DNA of 64,000 nt, taken from Halichondria panicea (lineage: Eukaryota > Porifera > Demospongiae > Suberitida > Halichondriidae). Below, in pieces: positions 10,788 through 23,686 of this stretch (position 1 is its first letter; each line of letters starts with the position of its first letter). The DNA is taken from the NCBI RefSeq assembly GCF_963675165.1, contig NC_087377.1, positions 16,658,518 to 16,722,517 of the forward strand. Direction: 5' to 3'. The position numbers and the translations under genes are program-made. The notes beneath the pieces were generated by a model. It worked only from the letters and a program-made list of their open reading frames with translations. It ran no database searches and was not told the DNA's origin.

Positions 10788-11480
10788 ATGAAGACATTTA
10801 TCCTTCTCCTCGCTCTTTATCTCCTCCACTGCCAGGCCGTCCCCATCAAAAGGCAATCATCATTTACTGATGAAGAAATTGAGAAAATGGAGGCAATAAA
10901 TGACAATTTGTATATGATGAGGAAAGTTGCCAGGGGAACTTTCTGCCCAGGAAAATTCTCAGAGTGTATACAATTCTTTGGCCCTGTGTCAGTGCCGAAA
11001 GGAGAATGCGACGAAACGTTCTATCTGGAGCAAGAAGCACTCTGCTATGTATACGATCGCTACATTGACCATTCCTACAGTGTGTTGACCACCTCCCTAG
11101 ACAGTCCCCTCCTGGAGGGCTACAGAGCCAACCAGTACGTTGCCTGGAGGAGTCTCAACAGCACCTGCAGCTGGGTGAGACAAACTACTGGCGACACGTT
11201 TATCCCCTCCTGCACCGTCCCAGAGATAAGAGAAACTTGCACCAAGTTTCGTCTCTATGGACACCTGGAAGAGCTTCGCTGTCACCTGGACAAGCGTATA
11301 AGTGAAATGACTAGTAGTCGTGTGAGTGAAAACAAAGCTGCAGTGAACCCTCACTCAGCTGAGCATTGGCTGAGTCGCAACCTGGTTCCCGAGCCTATGT
11401 CCCTCAGTTCCACCATCCTCACTACTGCTAGCTGCACCTATGACAGCACCGATATAACCCGTACCCGCTTCAACTGCTAG
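10788..11480 (+). CDS. Family A secreted cysteine-rich protein, copy A3
   Basis: A 230-aa ORF almost identical to A2. An in-frame ATG lies 18 bp further upstream (10770), but the start at 10788 is aligned with all other A copies and with the signal peptide. Differences from A2 include VPIKRQSS, EIEKME and FIPSC. Dibasic KR is retained, as are all ten cysteines and the NST sequon. It is separated by only about 325 bp from truncated C2, so its upstream region is shortened compared with A1. Confidence 0.85.
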   Translation: MKTFILLLALYLLHCQAVPIKRQSSFTDEEIEKMEAINDNLYMMRKVARGTFCPGKFSECIQFFGPVSVPKGECDETFYLEQEALCYVYDRYIDHSYSVLTTSLDSPLLEGYRANQYVAWRSLNSTCSWVRQTTGDTFIPSCTVPEIRETCTKFRLYGHLEELRCHLDKRISEMTSSRVSENKAAVNPHSAEHWLSRNLVPEPMSLSSTILTTASCTYDSTDITRTRFNC

Positions 11481-13443
11481 TGAAACTCCACCTCCTCTCC
11501 TGTTGTATTGCTTTTACATCGGAAGTACTTGAAACAGTGACTACATTATTAGGTCATGACTTGTGTTGGATTGTATCAATCTTCACCAAATGTATATATA
11601 TCATCTAATATTATGCTATTAGAATTGTTTTTTTATGATGCATTTTTATACTGCCTATATTGCTTTTTCTGTACAAAATGAAATTCTATGATTATAATAA
11701 TATAACTGAAAATGAATATAATTATACGTACAATTAACAAACACAACACACAACACAACAACACTCAAGAAGTATACTAACACATAATCACTATCACTAT
11801 CATAAATCTAACGTACTTACTTTTTAAATAATAACATGGCATGCACACTATATATGTATATATATCCGACATTATATAGGAGAGTCCCAAGTTGTTGTCA
11901 CGGTAATAGAGCCACTAAAACAGTGGGCGGTGTACATAATCAATTGCATGTTGTATATATACATAGGCTGAAATTGACCGCTCGTTAAATCATACTATTT
12001 GTTGCCAAGGTAATGATGATAATGAATCTATTTATTGCAATAGCAAAAGGCGTAGGCTAGAGGAATGCATGGAATGTTCACTTAAAGTGTTTTCTTTTTG
12101 TTCTGTTTTCTACGCATGGGGGATAATTGTTTAGCGTTCTTCGTCTATTAATAGAACCAGGAGCACATGAAGGAGCAACTACTATACACACACCATATCA
12201 ATTTGTTATTGTCTTATTACGTCACAAACACTTGTAAACTGTGCATGGTTTGACATGACCATGTATGGCTAAGGCTAAGGCAGGCTACGATCAGAAATTC
12301 TACCACATGTGCATGCTTGCGCAATACCTGTTTTGAGTGCCGTTGTATACAGCCACTTGAGATGTGGGCGTTACACAACATAGTATGACAGAGCTAGTGA
12401 GACAACAACACGTTTGTATGGGCTGTACAGCATGCAGTTGCCCACTCCCCTCATGTATATACTCCTGATAGAACTCAGAATCAGGCATGGTGCTTACGCT
12501 GGTACAGAGGATTTCAAGTTGGTTGGCAGAAGTTAAAAGTTGAAGTGCAGTCAATCATGACCACTAATTACATTAAACACACGGTATGTGGTCATGGGGT
12601 TGCATGAGTGCACTTCAACTTTTAACTTCTGCCAACCAACCTGAAATAACCAACAGCCTATAATAAAGAGGTGTGTTGTATTGAGATTGAGGATTAAAAT
12701 AGCCACCACTTAGGGCATCCTGCACAGACAGAGAGGGAAACAGGATGTGTGATCATGCATGCAAGCAGCCAGAGAAGGGCTTGTGCGCAAATCTCAGCAA
12801 ATTTGCAGTTTGCAAGCACTTAAGCCGCTTCCATAAAAGGAAGTGCAGTTTCACCGGCAATTACGAAATATGATCCCGAGTATACGTTGAAGTTAGCCGC
12901 TCCTTCTCTTATTTATGGGCTCCTGTATAAACAGAGTCTTGTTTCTGGGGTTCCACTTGATCACAAGATCATGGAATACCACCACGGAGTTTAATTACTT
13001 TCCCTTCGATGTGGGGCAAGGATCATTTAATAAGCAACTAACTTTAAAAGTGATAAACATATTGTTGTTCAATCTATTCTTACAAAGCCTCTCTTCTTGA
13101 CAACCAACTACATTGTGCTGGCATGCGTGTCGATTAAACGGCTAATGAATATCGGATCATTAACATACCACCCACACAAACTGTGTTTATTGTCCTGGTT
13201 TCTAAACAACAACTTACAATGAATAAACTTAATATTCTAATCGGTTAGAACATTCCTAGCAGACGCGCTGAGAGATCTTAGTTACAGGGGCAAAACTATG
13301 TATATAAGTCAGTGGGGGAACACATTCACAACAAAATAAAAACAAATCTCAAAAGAGAAGAAAGAAAAAGAACAAAGAAAGTACTTCCGCAATAAAAATC
13401 CAGCAATTCGAAAAAAAAACTTCACCGATTAAAGAAACTCATC
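11481..13443. other. A3-B2 spacer
   Basis: Near-copy of the A2-B1 spacer. It contains the second inverted-repeat element and the B promoter. No supported gene. Confidence 0.7.
12511..12647. repeat. Inverted-repeat element, copy 2
   Basis: Same fold-back as at 5329-5467 with a few substitutions, at the equivalent position in the A3-B2 spacer. Confidence 0.75.
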
Positions 13444-14112
13444 ATGAACTACACGGCACTTGTTCTTTCCCTCATCGTTTGCCTCCTCCACGTTCAAGCG
13501 GCTCCAGTAAAGAGACAACTCTCTACAGATGAAGAAGCCGGCAACCTGGAGGTCGTCAACAGAGCCTTGATCCTAACACACGGTGAATCCATGCGGCCAT
13601 CGTACAGCCTTCCAAACTTCCTCATTGGTCAAAAAGTGTTGTGTTACATGTACGACCGACACAGTGACTTTTACCACAGTCTGCAAGATCGTCTTAGAAG
13701 CCACTTGGAATACAGCAGTGATACTGTGGAGGAATTCATTCTGAAGTACACAGATGGGGAGAACATCACCGGGGAACTTAGCAAACAACTGGCTGACCTC
13801 GCTAGCAAAGAGTACATCGGAAGAGAGATGCTTGGCCGGACATGTCGCTGGGTGCAACCACGCTCGAGTGGTTTTGTGAGCAGCTGTTCCGTCTCGCAAA
13901 TTTCTCAAAGCTGCGCTCGATACCGGCTGCAAGAAAAGCACGAAGAGGTAGTACCGCTGTTTGACGATTATGCGCGAGCCTTTGGAGTGGAGGGAAGGCT
14001 GGTGGGCCGAATTGCAAACTGTCAGTGGCTGAACCCCAACCCCAACATACCACAGGCAATCATTGAAAAGATTAACAAGAATGGAAAAGTGGATACAACC
14101 GATTGCAATTAA
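13444..14112 (+). CDS. Family B secreted cysteine-containing protein, copy B2
   Basis: 222 aa, starting at the conserved ATG. Differs from B1 at a few sites: MNYTAL, DRLRSHLEY, GENITGE (a new NIT sequon), REML, DDYARAF. All six cysteines and KR at 23-24 are present. Converges on C3. Confidence 0.85.
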   Translation: MNYTALVLSLIVCLLHVQAAPVKRQLSTDEEAGNLEVVNRALILTHGESMRPSYSLPNFLIGQKVLCYMYDRHSDFYHSLQDRLRSHLEYSSDTVEEFILKYTDGENITGELSKQLADLASKEYIGREMLGRTCRWVQPRSSGFVSSCSVSQISQSCARYRLQEKHEEVVPLFDDYARAFGVEGRLVGRIANCQWLNPNPNIPQAIIEKINKNGKVDTTDCN

Positions 14113-14808
14113 CCGAGAGAACTTTTATGTTATACAGTATACACGCTGACACAATTAGGTATACAAACACTTTGTATACATGTAGTATACATGCATGTAC
14201 ATATAATGCATGTAGCTAGACTTTTAGACTAGACTATCGTGTAATGTTGAAGTCAAAAATAAGTGTTAAACGACCTTAATCTAAACATACTATCTTGTAG
14301 ACCTCTCCAAGGGCTACTAAGTGCATCTTTTAATTGTGAAATTGCTATAACAAAAGTTGTGGACAGTCAAAGACACCAATCCCAATCTAAACACATCCAG
14401 AATAATTATAAAGACAAAAAGTTATAAGGAATGTGGTCATATCCTCACACACAGACAGCTGGTTAGGATATCACTATTCATGACTCAATTAAGAAAATAT
14501 GCAATGGCTTCTCAAAGGTGGATTACATTCATAGCTTGAACTACTTGGTTGCTAAAACTGGTAATTAAGGAATTTATGGAAATGGAAGTACATTTTGAGT
14601 GGGCTACTTAAATACCTGAGACAAATGGCCAGCTACTATAATAAGACTATAGAGCTATATACATAATATTAGCTTAGAACTAAAAATAAAACTATACAGT
14701 GTACATAAAAACTAAAAACCTACATGGCTAACAAACTCCTACACAATATATTTACATGGCTAATGATAACAAGACAGGGAAAGCTACAAAATGTGTAATA
14801 ATTATCGT

Positions 14809-15438
14809 TCATTCATCACAACTAACAGACCGATAGCCTTCACGTCCGTTGCATTCTGATTGGTTAATGTTTGCCAAGTCGTGGATCTCACAAACGTTGA
14901 GGGAAGTCATGCAAGGGGGCACGCCCTGAGGCTGTAGCCACACGCACCTGTCAGCAAAGCCGGCACTACGATTCAAATCACCGCTCACATAGACATCGTG
15001 AACGTCGGTAATTTCAATCGCACTTTTTCCCATGACGATCCTGTAGATATTGCACATTCTCTTGACAGTAGAAACAGTACACTCGGGGAGGAGTGTGTCG
15101 TCTAGGAAACGGACTAATTCACATGATTGGACGACACTCAGCTCTGCGATGTATTTGAGACTGGAGCGACTGTCATTAGAGGGGCGTGGCATCAACTGAG
15201 CATCAACGAGGAGGAGCCGATCGTACATGTGACATACTACCTCATGGCCACGGGTAAAATTGAAATCCATCGGAAGAGACGCCTGGAAGTGGTTGTCGAG
15301 GCTACCCATCACCGCGGTTACGCTGTTCACCACTGCTATCAATTCTTGTAGTCTATCATTTGTTTTTCTTTTGACAGGAACGGCGTCAGCGTGAAGGAGA
15401 GAAAGAGCGAGGAGAGGAATCAATGCAAGGTAATTCAT
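14809..15438 (-). CDS. Family C secreted cysteine-rich protein, copy C3
   Basis: A 209-aa ORF; reference for the long C form. Signal peptide at 1-19 (ending HADA), then VPVKRKTND with dibasic K23-R24. Nine mature cysteines: 69 (VCHMYDR), 106, 120, 129, 165, 176, 183, 196 and 207. C106-C120-C129 reproduce the spacing of families A and B. Sequons at N60, N88, N156 and N192. TATA box about 100 bp upstream on the minus strand. Intronless. Function unknown. Confidence 0.83.
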   Translation of the reverse strand: MNYLALIPLLALSLLHADAVPVKRKTNDRLQELIAVVNSVTAVMGSLDNHFQASLPMDFNFTRGHEVVCHMYDRLLLVDAQLMPRPSNDSRSSLKYIAELSVVQSCELVRFLDDTLLPECTVSTVKRMCNIYRIVMGKSAIEITDVHDVYVSGDLNRSAGFADRCVWLQPQGVPPCMTSLNVCEIHDLANINQSECNGREGYRSVSCDE

Positions 15439-16141
15439 TGTTTTCGTTTAGTGGCTGTCAATTCGGATAAATTTTGAAGTAAGTTTTGAACTTGATTTCT
15501 TTCTCTATTGCTGGAGAGGTGAGGATGGTTGGATGACTGTTCTCTGTTTGCTGGGCTTTATATACAAGAGTTGGTAGCTATAGGAAACACGTATAGCACA
15601 GAACGCCATCTCTCTAATATCACGAGAGCAAAGCACGTGCAGTAAATTACAAGTAAAACGAAGTCACTAGTATCGGTGAAGTATGACTGTATGTGCGTAC
15701 AGGTGGACAAAATGTAAACACATTGCACCTATACGGATAATTTCATGACCACAACATTATGCATGTACATACATGTACGAGGCTAGTACTGTTAATTTTC
15801 TTAAGAAATATGCCCCAAGAAGCGCTTGCATCCATCCTTTCCGTGAACATCATGCCAATTAGATATAATCACATTCATTAACTCATTAACAACCACGGAT
15901 CGTGTATTCGTATCCTATTGTATTATCCTTATTTAGAGCTTATAACTGGAAGTCAATTTTGAATACATATAACAATGGTCACGTTGTATGCAAAAATTGG
16001 GAAATGATTTAAGCTTCCAGTATGTGATAATGCAAGGGACCTCACACCCCCGGAATATGTAACCATGGCACCTGAGCCACCTGTACAGTGTACACTATAG
16101 GCTAGTCCATACACTGCAGGTCAATTAGTCTACCATTTTTG

Positions 16142-16239
16142 GTTATAGTGAAAAGTGGATATAACGGATTGCAACTGAGAGAACTTTTATCCCAAAGATT
16201 AACAAGAATGGAAAAGTGGATACAACCGATTGCAATTAA
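16142..16239 (+). pseudogene. B 3'-end stub between C3 and C4
   Basis: The degenerate double stub of the B C-terminus (GAAAAGTGGATATAAC, then AAGATTAACAAGAATGGAAA to the stop), lacking the rest of B. Confidence 0.65.
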
Positions 16240-17064
16240 CTGAGAGAACTTTTATCTTTATACAGTGTGCCCTATACGCTGACACGATTAGGTATACACA
16301 AACACTTTGTATACATGTAGTACATGCATGTACATAATTATGTAGTTAGACTTTTAGACTATAGGCTATTGTTCAAGTCAAAAATAAGTGTCAAACGACC
16401 TTTAATCTAAACATACTAACTTATATACACCTCTCCAAGGGCTACTAAATGCATCTTTTAATTGTGAAATTGGGTCTTCCTAACACAAGTTGTGGACAGT
16501 CAAAGACACCAATCCCATTCATGCACAGAATATAGGCAAACTAAACACGTCCAGAAAAACAAAGGAATGTGGTCATGCATATCCTCACACACAGACAGCT
16601 GGTTACTACGAGCGGATATCACTATTCATGACTCAATTAAGAAAATATGCAATGGCTTCTCAAAGGTGGATTACATTCATAGCTTCACTACTTGGTTGCT
16701 AAGAAGACTGGTAATTAGGGAATTTTATGGAAATGGAACTTCTATTTCAAGTTCCATTTCAAGTATGGAAGTAAAATCATGTTTTGAGTGGGTGACTCAA
16801 ATACCTGAGACAAATGGCCAGCTACTATAATAAGATTTGAGCTATAAAGATAATTATTTAGCTTAGGAAAGATATAACAAATTATTATATATACATAAAA
16901 CTAAAAATCTATAACATGGCTAACGTACATGTAGGTTAAATCTAGCTACACAACATGGCTAATGATACAAGATAGGGCTAGCTAGTCTACACAATGTTTA
17001 TATTTACATGCTATAATTATAATAACACAAGTTAGGGAAGCTACAAAATGTATTGTTCATTCAT

Positions 17065-17684
17065 TCATTCATCACAGTTAACAGACTGATAGCCTTCACG
17101 TCCGTTGCATTCTGATTGGTTAATGTTTGCCAAGTCGTGGATCTCACAAACGTTGAGGGAAGCCATGCAAGGGGACACGCCCTGAGGTTGTAGCCATACG
17201 CATCTGTCAGCAAAGCCGGCACTGCTATTCAAATCACCGCTCACATAGACATCGCAATTTCAACTGCACTCCTCCCCATGACGATCCTGTAGATATTACA
17301 CATTCGCTCGACACTAGAAACAGTACACTCGAGGAGGAGTGTGTCGTCTAGGAAACGGTCTAATTTACATGATTGGACGACACTCTGCTCTGCGATGTAT
17401 TTGAGACTGGAGCGACTGTAATTAGAGGGGCGTGGCATCAACTGAGCATCTATGAGAAGGAACCGATCGTACATGTGACATACTACCTCATGGCCACGGG
17501 TAAAATTGAAATCCATTGGAAGAGACGCCTGGAAGTGGTTGTCGAGGCTACCCATCACCGCGGTTATGCTGTTTACCACTGCTATCAATTCTTGTAGTCT
17601 ATCATTTGTTTCTCTTTTGACAGGAACGGCGTCAGCGTGAAGGAGAGAAAGAGCGAGAAGAGGAATCAATGCAAGGTAATTCAT
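17065..17684 (-). pseudogene. Family C copy C4, frameshifted
   Basis: Signal peptide and promoter intact (MNYLALIPLLALSLLHADA, VPVKRETND), open to about residue 144. A 10-bp deletion near 17252 (ATCG-CAATTTC instead of ATCG-TGAACGTCGG-CAATTTC) then shifts the frame and stops translation. The remaining C-terminal codons to the original stop at 17065-17067 are still recognisable. The truncated product would lack the last five cysteines. Confidence 0.8.
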
Positions 17685-18404
17685 TGTAGTGGCTGTCAAT
17701 TCGAATAAATTTTGAAGTAAATTTTGAACTTGATTTCTTTCTCTATTGCTGGAGAGGTGAGGATGGTTGGATGACTGTTCTCTGTTTGCTGGGCCTTATA
17801 TACAAGAGAGTTGGTAGCTATAGCAAACACGTATTGCACAGAACGCCATCTCTCTAATATCACGAGCGCAAAGCACATGCAGTAAATTACAAGTAAAACG
17901 AAGTCACTAGTATCGGTGAAGTATGACTGTATGTGGGTACAGGTGGACAAAATGTAAACACATTGCACCTATATATGGATAATTTCATGACCACAACATT
18001 ATGCATGTACATACATGTACGAGGCTAGCACTGTTAATTTTCTTAAGAAATATGTCCCAAGAAGCGCTTGCATCCATCCTTTCCATGAACATCATGCCAA
18101 TTAGATATACGTAATCACATTCATTAACTAATTAACAACCACGGATCGTGTATTCGTATCCTATTGTATTATCCTTATTTAGAGCTTATAACTGGAAGTC
18201 AATTTTGAATACATATATATTAACAATCAATGGTCACGTTGTATGCAAAAATTGGGAAATGATTTAAGCTTCCAGTATGTGATAATGCCAAGGGACCTCA
18301 CACCCCCGCAATATGTAACCATGGCACCTGAGCCACCTGTACAGTGTACACTATAGGCTAGTCCATACACTGCAGGTCAATTAGTCTAACATTTTTGGTT
18401 ATAG

Positions 18405-18514
18405 TGAAAAGTGGATATAACCGAGTGCAACTGAGAGAACTTTTATCCCAACATACCACAGGCAATCATTGAAAAGATTAACAAGAATGGAAAAGTGGAT
18501 ACAACCGATTGCAG
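18405..18514 (+). pseudogene. B 3'-end stub between C4 and C5
   Basis: Two partial copies of the last B codons. The downstream one is cut just before the stop (GATTGCAGAGAAC rather than GATTGCAATTAA). Confidence 0.65.
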
Positions 18515-19311
18515 AGAACTTTTATCTTTATACAGTGTGCCATATACGCTGACACGATTAAGTATATACAAACACTTTGTATACATGTAGTACATGCATG
18601 TACATATGTAGCTAGACTTTTAGACTATAGGCTATTGTTCAAGTCAAAAATAAGTGTCAAACGACCTTTAATCTAAACATACTAACTTATAGACCTCTCC
18701 AAGGGCTACTAAATGCATCTTTTAATTGTGAAATTGGGTCTTTCTAACACAAGTTGTGGACAGTCAAAGACACCAATCCCATTCATGCACAGTATATAGG
18801 CAAACTAAACACGTCTATAAAAACAAAAAGTTATAAGGAATGTGGTCATATCCTCACACACAGACAGCTGGATATCACTATTCATGACTCAATTAAGAAA
18901 ATATGTAATGGCTTCTTAAAGGTGGATTACATTCATAGCTTGAACTACTTGGTTGCTAAGAAGACTGGTAATTAGGGAATTTTATGGAAATGGAACTTCC
19001 ATTTCAAGTTCCATTTCCAGTATTGAAGTACAATCATGTTTTAAGTGGGTGACTCAAATACCTGAGACAAATGGCCAGCTACTATAATAAGATTTGCGCT
19101 ATAAAGATAATTATTTAGCTTAGGAAAGATAAAACAAATTATTATATAGGTATTATACATAAAAACTAAAAATCTATAACATGGCTAACGTAGCTACACA
19201 ACATGGCTAATGATACAAGATAGGGCTAGCTAGTCTAGTCTACACAATATTTACATGCTATAATTATAATAACACAAGTTAGGGAAGCTACAAAATGTAT
19301 TGTTCATTCAT

Positions 19312-19941
19312 TCATTCATCACAGTTAACAGACTGATAGCCTTCACGTCCGTTGCATTCTGATTGGTTAATGTTTGCCAAGTCGTGGATCTCACAAACGT
19401 TGAGGGAAGCCATGCAAGGGGACACGGCCTGAGGCTGTAGCCACACACACCTGTCAGCAAAGCCGGCACTGCGATTCAAATCACCGCTCACATAGACATC
19501 GTGAACGTCGGCAATTTCAACTGCACTCCTCCCCATGACGATCCTGTAGATATTACACATTCGCTCGACACTAGAAACAGTACACTCGGGGAGGAGTGTG
19601 TAGTCTAGGAAACGGACTAATTTGCATGATTGGACAACACTCTGCTATGCAATGTATTTGAGACTGGAGCGACTGTAATTAGAGGGGCGTGGCATCAACT
19701 GAGCATCAACGAGAAGGAACCGATCGTACATGTGACATACTACCTCATGGCCACTGGTAAAATTGAAATCCATTGGAAGAGACGCCTGGAAGTGGTTGTC
19801 GAGGCTACCCATCACCGCGGTTACGCTGTTCACCACTACTATCAATTCTTGTAGTCTATTATTTGTTTCTCTTTTGACAGGAACGGCGTCAGCGTGAAGG
19901 AGAGAAAGAGCGAGGAGAGGAATCAATGCAAGGTAATTCAT
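19312..19941 (-). pseudogene. Family C copy C5, single nonsense codon
   Basis: Full-length (630 bp) and collinear with C3 and C6, but codon 99 (GAG, Glu, in KYIAEQS) is TAG, at 19645-19647. The remainder stays in frame to the normal stop. A second change (D to Y in RFLDDT) is present. Otherwise signal peptide, KR site, cysteines and promoter are intact, so the inactivation looks recent. A sequencing error cannot be excluded. Confidence 0.8.
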
Positions 19942-20657
19942 TGTTTTCGTTTAGTGGTTGTCAATTCGGATAAATTTTGAAGTAAATTTTCAACTTGATT
20001 TCTTTCTCTATTGCTGGAGAGGTGAGGATGGTTGGATGACTGTTCTCTGTTTGCTGGGCCTTATATACAAGAGTTGGTAGCTATAGCAAACACGTATTGC
20101 ACAGAACGCCATCTCTCTAATATCACGAGCACAAAGCACGTGCTGTAAATTACAAGTAAAACGAAGTCACTAGTATCGATGAAGTATGACTGTATGTGCG
20201 TACAGGTGGACAAAATGTAAACACATTGCACCTATACGGATAATTTCATGACCACAACATTATGCATGTACATACATGTACGAGGCTAGCACTATTAATT
20301 TTCTTAAGAAATATGCCCTAAGAAGCGCTTGCATCCATCCTTTCCATGAACATCATGCCTATTAGATAATCACATTCATTAGCTAATTAACACCCACGGA
20401 CCGTGTGTTCGTATCCTATTGTATCATCCTTATTTAGAGCTTATAACTGGAAGTCAATTTTGAATACATATATATTAACAATCAATGGTCACGTTGTATG
20501 CAAAAATTGGGAAATGATTTAAGCTTCCAGTATGTGATAATGCAAGGGATCTCACACCCCCGCAATATGTAACCATGGCACCTGAGCCACCTGTACAGTG
20601 TACACTATAGGCTAGTCCATACACTGCAGGTCAATTAGTCCAACATTTTTGGTTATA

Positions 20658-20768
20658 GTGAAAAGTAGATATAACCGATTGCAACTGAGAGAACTTTTAT
20701 CCCAACATACCACCTGTAGGCAATCAGATTAACAAGAATGGAAAAGTGGATACAACCGATTGCAATTA
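20658..20768 (+). pseudogene. B 3'-end stub between C5 and C6
   Basis: Same double stub as the other C spacers, with a small insertion (CACCTGTAGGCAATC). Confidence 0.65.
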
Positions 20769-21589
20769 ACTGAGAGAACTTTTATCTTTATACAGTGTGC
20801 CATATACGCTGACACGATTAGGTATATACAAACACTTTGTATACATGTAGTACATGCATGTACATATGTAGCTAGACTTTTAGACTATAGGTCAAGTCAA
20901 AAATAAGTGTCAAACGACCTTAAATCTGAACATACTAACTTATATACACCTCTCCAAGGGCTACTAAATGCATCTTTTAATTGTGAAATTGGGTCTTCCT
21001 AACACAAGTTGTGGACAGTCAAAGACACCAATCCCATTCATGCACAGTATATAGGCAAACTAAACACGTCCAGAATAATTATAAAAACAAAAAGTTATAA
21101 GGAATGTGGTCATATCCTCTCACACACAGACAGCTGGATATCACTATTCACGACTCAATTAAGAAAATATGCAATGGCTTCTTAAAGGTGGATTACATTC
21201 ATAGCTTGGTTGCTAAGAAGACTGGTAATTAGGGAATTTTATGGAAATGGAACTTCCATTTCCAGTATGGAAGTACAATCATGTTTTGAGTGGGTGACTC
21301 AAATACCTGAGACAAATGGCCAGCTACTATAATAAGATTCGAGCTATAAAGATAATTATTTAGCTTAGGAAAGATAAAACAAATTATTATATAGCTATTA
21401 TACATAAAAACTAAAAATCTATAACATGGCTAACGTACATGTAGTTTAAATCTAGCTACACAACATGGCTAATGATACAAGATAGGGCTAGCTAGTCTAC
21501 ACAATGTTTATATTTACATGCTATAATTATAATAACACAAGTTAGGGAAAGCTACAAAATGTATTGTTCATTCGCATTCATTCATTCAT

Positions 21590-22219
21590 TCATTCATCAC
21601 AGTTAACAGACTGATAGCCTTCACGTCCGTTGCATTCTGATTGGTTAATGTTTGCCAAGTCGTGGATCTCACAAACGTTGAGGGAAGCCATGCAAGGGGA
21701 CACGGCCTGAGGCTGTAGCCACACGCACCTGTCAGCAAAGCCGGCACTGCGATTCAAATCATCACTCACATAAACATCGTGAACGTCGGCAATTTCAATC
21801 GCACTCTTTCCCATGACGATCCTGTAGATATTGCACATTCTCTTGACACTAGAAACAGTACACTCAGGGAGGAGTGTGTCGTCTAGGAAACGGACTAATT
21901 CGCATGATTGGACGACACTCTGCTCTGCGATGTATTTGAGACTGGAGCGACTGTAATTAGAGGGGCGCGGCATCAACTGAGCATCTACGAGGAGGAACTG
22001 ATCGTACATGTGACATACTACCTCATGGCCACCAGTAAAATTGAAATCCATCGGAAGAGACGCCTGGAAGTGGTTGTCGAGGCTACCCATCACCGCGGTT
22101 ACGCTGTTCACCACTGCTATCAATTCTTGTAGTCTATCATTTGTTTCTCTTTTGACAGGAACGGCGTCAGCGTGAAGGAGAGAAAGAGCGAGGAGAGGAA
22201 TCAATGCAAGGTAATTCAT
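21590..22219 (-). CDS. Family C secreted cysteine-rich protein, copy C6
   Basis: A 209-aa intact ORF with signal peptide, VPVKRETND and all nine cysteines. Copy-specific residues include MYDQF instead of MYDRF, which breaks the otherwise invariant YDR motif, and VSDDLNRS. Its 3' flank has an expanded TTCA tetranucleotide run (about 21569-21596). Confidence 0.83.
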   Translation of the reverse strand: MNYLALIPLLALSLLHADAVPVKRETNDRLQELIAVVNSVTAVMGSLDNHFQASLPMDFNFTGGHEVVCHMYDQFLLVDAQLMPRPSNYSRSSLKYIAEQSVVQSCELVRFLDDTLLPECTVSSVKRMCNIYRIVMGKSAIEIADVHDVYVSDDLNRSAGFADRCVWLQPQAVSPCMASLNVCEIHDLANINQSECNGREGYQSVNCDE

Positions 22220-23050
22220 TGTTTTCGTTTAGTGGCTGTCAATTCGGATAAATTTTGACGTAAATTTTGAAGTTGATTTCTTTCTCTATTGCTGGAGAGG
22301 TGAGGATGGTTGAATGACTGTTCTCTGTTTGCTGGGCCTTATATACGAGAGAGTTGGTAGCTATAGGAAACACGTATAGCACATGCAGAACGCCATCTCT
22401 CTAATATCACGAGAGCAAACCACGTGCAGTAAATTACAAGTAAAACGAAGTCACTAGTATGGTGAAGTATGACTGTATGTGCGTACAGGTGGACAAAATG
22501 TAAACACATTGCACCTATACGGATAATTTCATGACCACAACATTATGCATGTACATACATGCACGAGGCTAGTACTGTTAATTTTCTTAAGAAAAATGTC
22601 CCAAGAAGCGCTTGCATCCATCCTTTCCATGAACATCATGCCAATTAGATATAATCACTTCATTAGCGAATTAACAACCACGAATCGTGTGTTCCTATCC
22701 TATTGATTATCCTTATTTAGAGCTTATAACTGGAAGTCAATTTTGAATACATAACAATGGTCACGTTGTATGCAAAAATTGGGAAATGATTTAAGCTTCC
22801 AGTATGTGATAATGCAAGGGACCTCATACCACACTTTATGGAAATCAGTACGGAAGCACAATCATGTTATGAGTGGGTGACTCAAACACCTGAGACAAAT
22901 AGCCAGCTAGTATAATAAGATTTGAGTTACATACATTAATTTAGGCAAATTTGGACAAGATATATTACATAAAAACTAAAAACCTATAATTTAAATGGCT
23001 AATGACACATATTAGGGCTAACTACAAAATTATGTTTGGTGAAACATTGT

Positions 23051-23324
23051 TCATTGGTCACAAGTAACAGATTGATAGCCTTCTCGTCTGTTGCATTCTG
23101 ATTGGTTAATGTTTGCCAAGTCGTGGATCTCACAAACGTTGAGGGAAGCCATGCAAGGGAATACGCCCTAAAGCTGTAGCCATACGCATCTGTCAGCAAA
23201 GCCGGCACTACTATTCAAATCATCGCTCACATAATCTATCAGAAGAGACGCCTAGAAGTGGTTGTCGAGGCTACCCATCACCGCGGTTATGCTGTTCACC
23301 ACTGCTATCAATTCTTGTAGTCTA
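23051..23324 (-). pseudogene. Family C copy C7, internally deleted and 5'-truncated
   Basis: The C-terminal part is recognisable from the stop (23051) to about SDDLN. About 270 bp are then missing, and the sequence resumes near FQASLPID and runs to about residue 29 before joining the A-type upstream region. No signal peptide or promoter. C10 has the same two breakpoints. Confidence 0.8.
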
Positions 23325-23686
23325 GTCTGTCGGCTTCCTTAGTTACGCAGAATCAATGAATATCATTAACTTAAAACCTGCGGCTATAGTGCACATACTG
23401 GCCATAGCACCACTGCATATCCTGGAAGGAAGTACAAAATGTTTGTCCGTGTTACTAAGACAACAAATTGAACTTGACATTAATCTCATTTGAATATCTC
23501 GTTACATCATTTCTCATTAACTGGGCCAGGAGAGATAGCAGTGAGGCACGTTACGTTCCCTAGCTACCCCAAGGATGAGACTCATATTTAAGCACTGGTC
23601 CTCAGCCATTCTCCATACAACTGCAAACATCAACAATAACCATTGATAATCAGTAATCAACGATAACTATATCATCTCCAACGATC

